Position numbers and translations under genes: made by a program. From contig CP136061.1 in assembly GCA_032622095.1 (NCBI GenBank), positions 24,058,991 through 24,122,990 on the forward strand: DNA of 64,000 bases. Reading direction: 5' to 3'. Shown here piece by piece: positions 58,501-64,000 of the stretch. The notes beneath the pieces were generated by a model. It saw nothing but the letters and a program-made list of their open reading frames with translations, did not search any database and was not told the origin of the DNA. This stretch comes from Siphonodentalium dalli (Eukaryota; Mollusca; Scaphopoda; Gadilida; Siphonodentaliidae). How positions within the stretch are numbered: position 1 is the stretch's first letter; each line of letters starts with the position of its first letter.

Positions 58501-58801
58501 TGCAGTTTAGTCCGAAGATAGAGAATTTTATATTATTTGAGAGCATTTTTTTACCCTGTGTAGGCGAGAAATATTGGCATGTATTTTGATTCCAAAGTTG
58601 GATGTTATCGGGATCGAATTCATCTCCTTCTATTTGAGACCATTTTGCCGCGAAATCTTGTGCACGCGTATCCCTAACCTCACTCAAAGTTATGCTATTT
58701 GCAGACATAGTTGAAATTTCTAAATTGTTGTAATGTACGCCCTGGTATCGCCATATGTTTATGTTGTCGTGCGGAAGATCGATACGTATGCGTGGAAACA
58801 A
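55592..58801 (-). pseudogene. LINE ORF2: APE endonuclease plus reverse transcriptase, three in-frame TAA
   Basis: One frame of about 1,070 codons, with no frameshift. The endonuclease part (58801-57698) shows FSIFGLNCRSLN, VIALTEIF (the family normally has TET), GGVGIYIKENL, YIIGDLNINLL, SATLIDHIYTN and CDISDHFGIF. The linker includes REPWMTPGLIKSS. The RT part shows ITNYRPISILPSFSKLLEK, YGFRPNHST, motif A VFIDLSKAFDTIDHD, SCGVPQG, then ILGPIIFLIYVNDM and motif C SYADDTTLF. The C-terminus has CINKVKNFFPRKALKTLYYA, LQKRALRIICN and a knuckle CKNKGCPDC. TAA codons lie at about 57695-57697 (after NKAY), 57395-57397 (after KWKIL) and 56546-56548 (between VPQG and ILGP, where the family has serine). 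The upstream stop is TGA at about 58811, and the annotated 5' codon is TTG, not ATG. Confidence 0.9.
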
Positions 58802-58930
58802 ATACGAATATCATTTTACCAAATATTAATTCAAGTTTTGGTGGAATTATATTAATATGAGGTTTATCATTTTGCACTATGCAAGGGAGTTCATGTAACT
58901 GATAACATGATCTCGAAGAACCTCGATCGT

Positions 58931-59040
58931 GGTTTTGTACTTAATTCGATGTTTAAACGCCGTAGCATCATTTAGAATCTAACATCCCACATTGTTAAAT
59001 TTGCCGTCGGTCATCTTTCGTAATTTCGAGTTCTTGGTAT
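58931..59040. other. Short unassigned spacer between LINE and minisatellite
   Basis: Nothing was recognised. Confidence 0.3.
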
Positions 59041-59480
59041 CTGGGCAGGTTCTCCACATAGTACCTATATGTTTGGTTCTCTGAAGTACCAAAGTGCTAG
59101 GTACTATGCATAGTACCTAAATAATTCAGAGTATCTGTCTTGATATTTGGTACTTCAGATAATATAATGGGCGTGTCAAGAAAGCGTGTGTGTGTATTTA
59201 TTGGCACTTCATATTGTGTGCGTCATGGTATCTGTGAAATAAAAACGTGGTTGGTATTATATGCATAATGCCCGGATAGGTACTCCACATAACCTAAATA
59301 TAGGTACTCCAGACAACCTAAATATATCGTTACTCCAGAGAACCTATATATTGGTACTCAAGAGAACCTATATATAGGTACTCCAGAATACCTAAATATA
59401 TAGGTACTCCAGAGAACCTATATGTAGGTACTCCCCCTGGGACAAAGCTTAGTACCTATATAGGTACTCTAGAGTACCTA
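59041..59480. repeat. GGTACTCCAGAGAACCTATA minisatellite upstream of the lectin gene
   Basis: From 59275 to 59480 the unit GGTACTCCAGAGAACCTATA plus TATA recurs about seven times at 24-30 bp spacing. An outlying group at 59055-59160 has the same words in both orientations (TAGTACCTATATG, GGTACTATGCATAGTACC). It ends ~185 bp before the start codon of the gene that follows, so it may lie in or near its promoter. Confidence 0.8.
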
Positions 59481-59665
59481 TTGCTTTAAGAGTGATATAT
59501 GACATAACCTACAATTTTGCAAAATCCGGCGATAGTTTAAGGATGGAACGGTAAGCTGGAAAAAGGAAGGGGTAACACCCTTATACGTATACCACATACA
59601 ATTATGCTCGCTGTTTCAGAAAATAGCGGACATTTCGACCGATAAAAAACACAGGAATCACAACA

Positions 59666-59980
59666 ATGCAACGCAAAGTGTTCTCACGGAAAGTGTCTCT
59701 GATTGCGTTTATGTCAGTGCTCATCTTCTGGGAACTTACGTTTGCTGAAATGTGCGAGCCGCCGACTTTGCTGCAGAAAGCTGTGGTTTCATCTCTGACC
59801 ATACAACTCAGCACCAGAAGCATTAACATTGCCAGATGTAGGCGGATGTGCGCGTATACCAAGGCATGCGTCAAGGTAGCATACAGTGCAAATAGTACGA
59901 CATGTCACCTCCTCCGAACCGGTAACGGCGAGGATCTGGATACTGAACCATCGATGGAATTCGCTAATAAAACTATTCTG
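59666..59980 (+). CDS. Secreted PAN/EGF/mucin/C-type-lectin protein, exon 1: signal peptide and PAN-like domain
   Basis: The exon is 105 codons from the ATG at 59666. Residues 1-9 are basic and residues 10-27 hydrophobic (VSLIAFMSVLIFWELTFA), a good signal peptide with likely cleavage after TFA. The mature part has cysteines at 30, 58, 62, 68 and 80 in the pattern CRRMCAYTKACVKVAYSANS followed by TTCHLL, typical of PAN/apple modules, which bind proteins or sugars outside the cell. NST and NKT are possible N-glycosylation sites. The exon ends at CTG before GTGAGT (strong donor at 59981), phase 0. The ATG lies 7 codons before the hydrophobic core and no better upstream start is seen. The frame beyond the donor stops 27 bases later. 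It is the first exon of a gene continuing at 61094. The family assignment to PAN is by cysteine pattern only. Confidence 0.8.
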
Positions 59981-61093
59981 GTGAGTAAGCATGTGCGCGT
60001 ACTTTAACCCTTCCATGACTAGAGCTTCCTGTATTTTTACGAAAACCCTGTGCCAATGCATTCCCATAGGGAGTCTCGCATATATAAGAGAAAATATTGG
60101 CCTTTAATATTTAACTTGACATTGTAAGCCAGTACATTCTCTTATGTAAGCGAGGCTCCCTATGTGAGACTCGCATAGTCAAGAGAATACACTGGCGCTG
60201 GATATTTAATGCTGCACCAGCGCAGCTCCCCTCATGATGGGGTTAGTTCTAAACTTAGAAAGTAACCTTACTTCACTAAATGGATTCTACCATCAATTAT
60301 GAAATTATGCATTGGAACTGTTAATTATTCATTTGGATGGGTGTAAAATATAAGACGACATACAGACGAAAAGATAGTAAGTACAACATGTAATGCAGAA
60401 GTGTTCTTTTTAACTTGTGAGAAAATTCAGGTTCAAATAATAAGTTAAATGGCCGTTTCGTGAACTAATAATCTGAACATTTCCTGAGGGAACTACTCGC
60501 ATAATTCAATGCATATACAGTCATCCGCAAACTTCTTACACAACGATGTTTGCATTGGGCAATCGGTTATTATAACCCCAATTTTGGTGTAATGTCTTAC
60601 TGTAATATGACGATCTTCTGTTATATATCTCCAATTCTCCGAAAACCATTAATCCCAACCCTTCCTTTCTGAACTGTACCCCCTTCCTCACTTATTGTGG
60701 ACGTGCAGCCAAAGAGGAGAATACTTTCATATTGCATATATGTGCCATTTGTATAGTATGTTTTTCGTTTGGATTTGGAAATAAAGATATGTTTTCGCTA
60801 ACTATCTGTGCCCAAACACTCATCATTTGTGTATTTACTGTACAATGTTTCATCGGGAAGATATGCCATACACGTACAAACTGTCTTATTTTTCATTGTA
60901 CGGACTAAAGGAATATTACAATGTTTTTGTTTCGGGCCCAGTGGCTCCAGTCTCAGACATGCCACGAGACACCGTGTTTTGACAAAGCGATCTGCTCATG
61001 ATATAGATATACACGGCCCGCCAGTTTTGCGCTGATTGTCATATGTTTGACTAACGCCAGTTGTTAGATTCAAATCGGTATTAAATGTTTCAG
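59981..61093 (+). other. Intron 1 (1,113 bp)
   Basis: Donor GTGAGT at 59981 and acceptor TTAAATGTTTCAG ending at 61093. It contains a fold-back sequence at 60065-60163. No additional exon with a suitable frame was recognised. A 75-codon frame at 60808-61035 has no motif. Confidence 0.65.
60065..60163. repeat. ~99-bp imperfect hairpin in intron 1
   Basis: CATAGGGAGTCTCGCATATA then AGAGAAAATATTGGC pairs with GCCAGTACATTCTCTTATGT then AAGCGAGGCTCCCTATG. A partial third copy (GTGAGACTCGCATAGTCAAG, AGAATACACTGGC) follows at 60163-60195. It resembles a small foldback element. Confidence 0.65.
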
Positions 61094-61481
61094 GACGAAT
61101 CCCACCCATGCCACATGACTCCATGTGGTAACAACGCGATCTGCGCACCTACCGAGTTGCCACAACCCAGATACCGATGCATTCCTTTCAAAAGTGTGGC
61201 AACTACAACGACATCAACGACAACGACAACAACGACAACAACAACAACAACGACGACCAAGACAACAGCAAAATTGACACCAACAACGTCAACAACAACA
61301 ACGACAACAACGACAACAACATGGACGACAACAACGACAAGAACAACAACAAGAACAACGACAACAACACCGACGACAACAACGACAACAACAACAACGT
61401 CAACAACAAAACAAACGACAACAACACGGACAACAACAACAACAACGACGACGACGACGACAACAACAACACATCCAGATG
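61094..61481 (+). CDS. Same gene, exon 2: EGF-like segment and threonine-rich mucin-like tract
   Basis: The exon begins after TTTCAG in phase 0 and reads DESHPCHMTPCGNNAICAPT then ELPQPRYRCIP: four cysteines spaced like the first part of an EGF module (C-x4-C-x5-C, then YRC). The usual last two cysteines are absent, so it is a shortened EGF-like segment. From about residue 35 it becomes a ~90-residue tract almost wholly threonine with occasional S, P, K, R and W, a likely O-glycosylated spacer. The DNA under it is an ACAACA/ACAACG microsatellite (61201-61470) whose other frames would give poly-N/D. The cysteine segment fixes the threonine frame. It ends at HPD plus one base before GTAAAT (donor at 61482), phase 1. 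Confidence 0.8.
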
Positions 61482-63751
61482 GTAAATAATTTGTTAAAGA
61501 CGTACATGTATTGTGCGTTTATTTTAATCAACCCCAATTGATGCGCCAGTACATAGGTACTATGCCGTCTGGACTCTAGAAGGGTGTTAAAATACACTAA
61601 TATCGCCGATAATTGTAACCAAATTAATCTTACCTTTCAGGAAGATAACACATCTGTAATACGCAATATTGTAGAAAGCAGAGTTAGCGTAATAAATCGA
61701 AAGGTCCCACAACCACGAAAAATGTGTATTAAAAAAACGAAATAATCACTCTTCGCCATATATATATGTTTACATGTATATATATCCAGTAAGTAATTCG
61801 GACGAATTTATTGCGGCTTAACGGACGGAATAGATTCCATCAATCGAGATTCATTACAAATAATTCATAGGTGTAATCATGATTTTGTTCGTCGGTTGAA
61901 AATGTAAATATAAACATATAATAATAACTAGATTGAGCTAGTTTTTGTTCTATTCGCATCCAGTATTACCCACGTAGAATGATTCAAACAACTTTAAGTC
62001 ACATAACATGATACCTATTGTCGGACTGGGTGTATACATGCAGATACATACTCAAGATAAGTTGTAACTGAGATATCGAATATATCTCGTCAATTAATGA
62101 GTTTCCCGTAGAAATCAGAATTAGCCGTAGTAAACAGAGTTACCCGTAGTCAAAAATCGAAAGGTAATGTGCGCTAAAAGGCGAAATAATCACTCTTCGC
62201 CTAATTGACGAATGAATAATCATTTCCAAGTGCACCTGGATATTCGGACTGATATATTGGGTTCAGGGACCTGGATAGATGGTATATTTTGCGGCGTCCA
62301 CCTTTGAATTTCATACTGCAACTCTCTCCCCCCCCCCCCCATTTTGAACGAGACCCAAATTCCACAGATCATGGATACAGTTGTAGAAATAATACTCCAT
62401 CAGTTTGAAACCTGGGAACTTTTTGATGTTGCGGCAGGGACGTTTATAACATTTAAACACAGTGCAGGTAATATATGTCTTAGTTAAAATATATGATCCT
62501 TATCAAATTTGGTACAAGCGATTATTGTGACACAATATATAGAACCATGCATCGACCCGTTGGCAATGATCATGGATTGAATAATATTTAAAATATCACT
62601 TTTTCAGGTGTCATGAACTTCTGTAAAGCGGATTTTTATTCAAAAGGGCTGTTCATATATCCATCCTATCATATCTGAAGATCATTATATAGAGGAGCAT
62701 TAGTTATTCTTGATTCGTGAAATATAATGATCATTTTCGTATAAAAAGGCAACAACTTGTACATAATTTTATATATTTGAGAATTTTCATGTCATACCTG
62801 TTGATCAATGAAAAATTGGGCTGAGATGAGGTCTGGGCCATGGATTCATAACCAAGTAACCAATTCCAATTTATTTATCCCTGTTTGTGTGGACCACATG
62901 GCATATTATTATATGTTTTCATTGAGCTGGACTATTTGTGACTGCTTTGTTCTGCATTATAGTGTATGGGGTGTGATGTTATATTATGAATTTAAAAATT
63001 AACGCAACATTATGATACAAATGAAGCATCCCCCAATAGAGCCAATGTAATAAGCTATTTGGTGATTGGAGTGTTTGTGAAATTATTAATTATTCTAGTA
63101 GTTCTTGGTACCAAAAGGGACAAAATAAAATAATATTTTCAACCTGTCAAATGTATTAAAATGTATTGTTATTGACGTCTCCTAATATTTGCTCAGATAC
63201 TATATACAATGAAGATGATGATTTGATTTGATTTGAACACATAAACTACATATGATTTGCACCCTTGGGTCAGAATTCCAACTGGAACCTGAAACAGCCC
63301 TACATGTAATGGCTGGAAATTCAAACTTGACAGCCCTACATATAACGGCTGTAAATTAAAACCTGACAGCCCTACATGTAATGTTGGAAATTAAAACCTG
63401 ACAGCCCTACATGTAATGGTGGAAATTAAAACCTGACAGCCCTACATGTAATGTTGGAAATTAAAACCTGACAACCCTACATGTAATGTTGGAAATATAT
63501 GTAACATGATAGCCCTATATGAACCCTGACAGTCCTATATGTAATGACTGGGTAGTTGGCGGCAAGAACGAAAATATTCAACATTTTATCTAAAAACAAT
63601 AAACTGACATGTTAAATACTGGTTTGAAATTTAAACTACCAGCACAATTTCAAATCACTTTTGGTATAACATTTCCAACTGATGTTGTGTCAGATGTATG
63701 TCTACGAATGTTTGTAACATATTTATCATATACATTTTCTGTTTGCTTTAG
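61482..63751 (+). other. Intron 2 (2,270 bp)
   Basis: Donor GTAAAT at 61482 and acceptor TTTTCTGTTTGCTTTAG ending at 63751. It contains poly-C at 62327-62339 and a 35-bp minisatellite near the 3' end. No extra exon was recognised. A small additional phase 1-1 exon could have been missed. Confidence 0.6.
63291..63545 (+). repeat. ~35-bp minisatellite in intron 2
   Basis: The unit CCTGACAGCCCTACATGTAA followed by TGTTGGAAATTAAAA recurs about seven times, best preserved at 63360-63480 and worn at both ends. Each unit contains the TACATGTA word common elsewhere in this genome, showing one way the word is amplified. Confidence 0.85.
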
Positions 63752-63949
63752 ATTGCCCAGAATCCCTCGGATATTCGAATCATACTCTGGGCGGCCAGGA
63801 ATACTGTCTGAGGTACAGCTCCGCATATGTTACACGTCATATGGCACATGTTGACTGCTTTAATGACGGGGCGCACCTAATTCTTGTCAGAAGTAGACAG
63901 ATCCTCAACGATTTGGCGGGTTTCCTCGCGAAATCTGGCTACACGGGAG
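63752..63949 (+). CDS. Same gene, exon 3: start of a C-type lectin domain
   Basis: The acceptor TTTGCTTTAG is followed by 198 bases that begin and end in phase 1, fitting exon 2. The translation DCPESLGYSNHTLGGQEYCL, then RYSSAYVTRHMAHVDCFND and GAHLILVRSRQILNDLAGFL, has the hallmarks of a C-type lectin-like fold. It shows the opening CP, the C of the CY/CL position, the central C before NDGAHL, and the following amphipathic helix 2. NHT is a possible glycosylation site. The donor GTAAGAA is at 63950. The rest of the domain, including any calcium/sugar-binding EPN/QPD and WND motifs, lies beyond the window, so sugar binding cannot be judged. The joined CDS in view is 901 nt. Confidence 0.85.
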
Positions 63950-64000
63950 GTAAGAAAGATATCAGCGACTACTGTTATGAATCTGGAGTACATTTGCGAT

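Larger units (their letters stand above)
54955..58930 (-). mobile_element. Nearly intact CR1/Jockey-superfamily LINE
   Basis: Reading on the minus strand: a short 5' piece, one long frame (58801-55592) with APE endonuclease and reverse transcriptase, then a ~640-bp 3' UTR. The 3' UTR ends GTAAATAAATTATCCTATCC at about 54957, with a polyadenylation-like AATAAA. The 3' UTR holds a strong hairpin at 55035-55079. No separate ORF1 was found. The true 5' end may lie near 58900 or be truncated. Target duplications were not identified with confidence. Confidence 0.85.

Noticed and set aside
55592-58801. Alternative genetic code (TAA read as an amino acid) because all three stops are TAA
   Set aside because: The lectin gene and other LINE frames use ordinary stops, and each TAA is one change from a sensible codon. 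Three events are too few.
59666-60007. Single-exon reading of the first lectin frame to its stop at 60007
   Set aside because: A strong GTGAGT donor at 59981 and a phase-matched EGF-like exon downstream fit better than the eight extra residues SKHVRVL-type tail.
61177-61485. Poly-Asn/Asp protein in the second frame of the lectin exon, and poly-Leu/Ser on the minus strand
   Set aside because: Shadows of the ACAACR microsatellite. The EGF-like cysteines and splice phases fix the threonine frame.

Overview
The window is eukaryotic, and most likely from a marine invertebrate. The evidence is a spliced gene with metazoan extracellular domains, several clades of non-LTR retrotransposons, many short inverted-repeat elements, and very frequent TACATGTA/TACATGTACATG motifs between about 24.7 and 34.5 kb. 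Abundant TACATGTA, together with tandem arrays of nucleosome-sized monomers inside inverted-repeat elements, fits a mollusc and perhaps a bivalve. That placement is inference. No bacterial features were seen, and no LTR-retroelement, Polinton or other virus-like element was recognised.

Layout. Positions 1-6.8 kb hold an inverted-repeat element family rich in AATAAGC and a 3.6-kb foldback composite. The arms of the composite are inverted arrays of ~173-bp monomers around a core of related ~182-bp monomers. Positions 6.8-22.96 kb are one satellite locus: diverged ~350-bp monomers on the left, then about 25 nearly identical 538-bp units. Each 538-bp unit is a fused long plus short monomer and carries a perfect 36-nt hairpin at the fusion point. 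Positions 23.3-41.8 kb contain no convincing host gene. They hold hairpin elements, paired miniature DNA transposons with recognisable target duplications (TWA, TA, TTAA), a palindromic minisatellite, a 45-bp minisatellite with a ~588-bp higher-order repeat, a 31-bp sequence repeated in inverted orientation 15 kb apart, and a LINE remnant at 34.5-35.3 kb.

Positions 41.9-58.9 kb are a LINE graveyard. Two R2/R4-type LINEs with C-terminal restriction-like endonuclease lie head to tail at TAA repeats. The second is split by an L1/Tx1-type LINE that left a 16-bp target duplication. An L2-like scrap, an I/Nimb-like 3' half and a nearly intact CR1/Jockey-superfamily LINE follow. The last is on the minus strand, with one reading frame of about 1,070 codons broken only by three TAA codons.

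Positions 59.6-64 kb carry the one convincing host gene, on the plus strand and incomplete at the right edge. Exon 1 encodes a signal peptide and a PAN/apple-like module. Exon 2 encodes an EGF-like fragment and a long threonine-rich, mucin-like tract. Exon 3 encodes the start of a C-type lectin domain. Splice phases (0, then 1, then 1) fit together. The predicted product is a secreted mosaic lectin of the kind used in invertebrate recognition or mucus.
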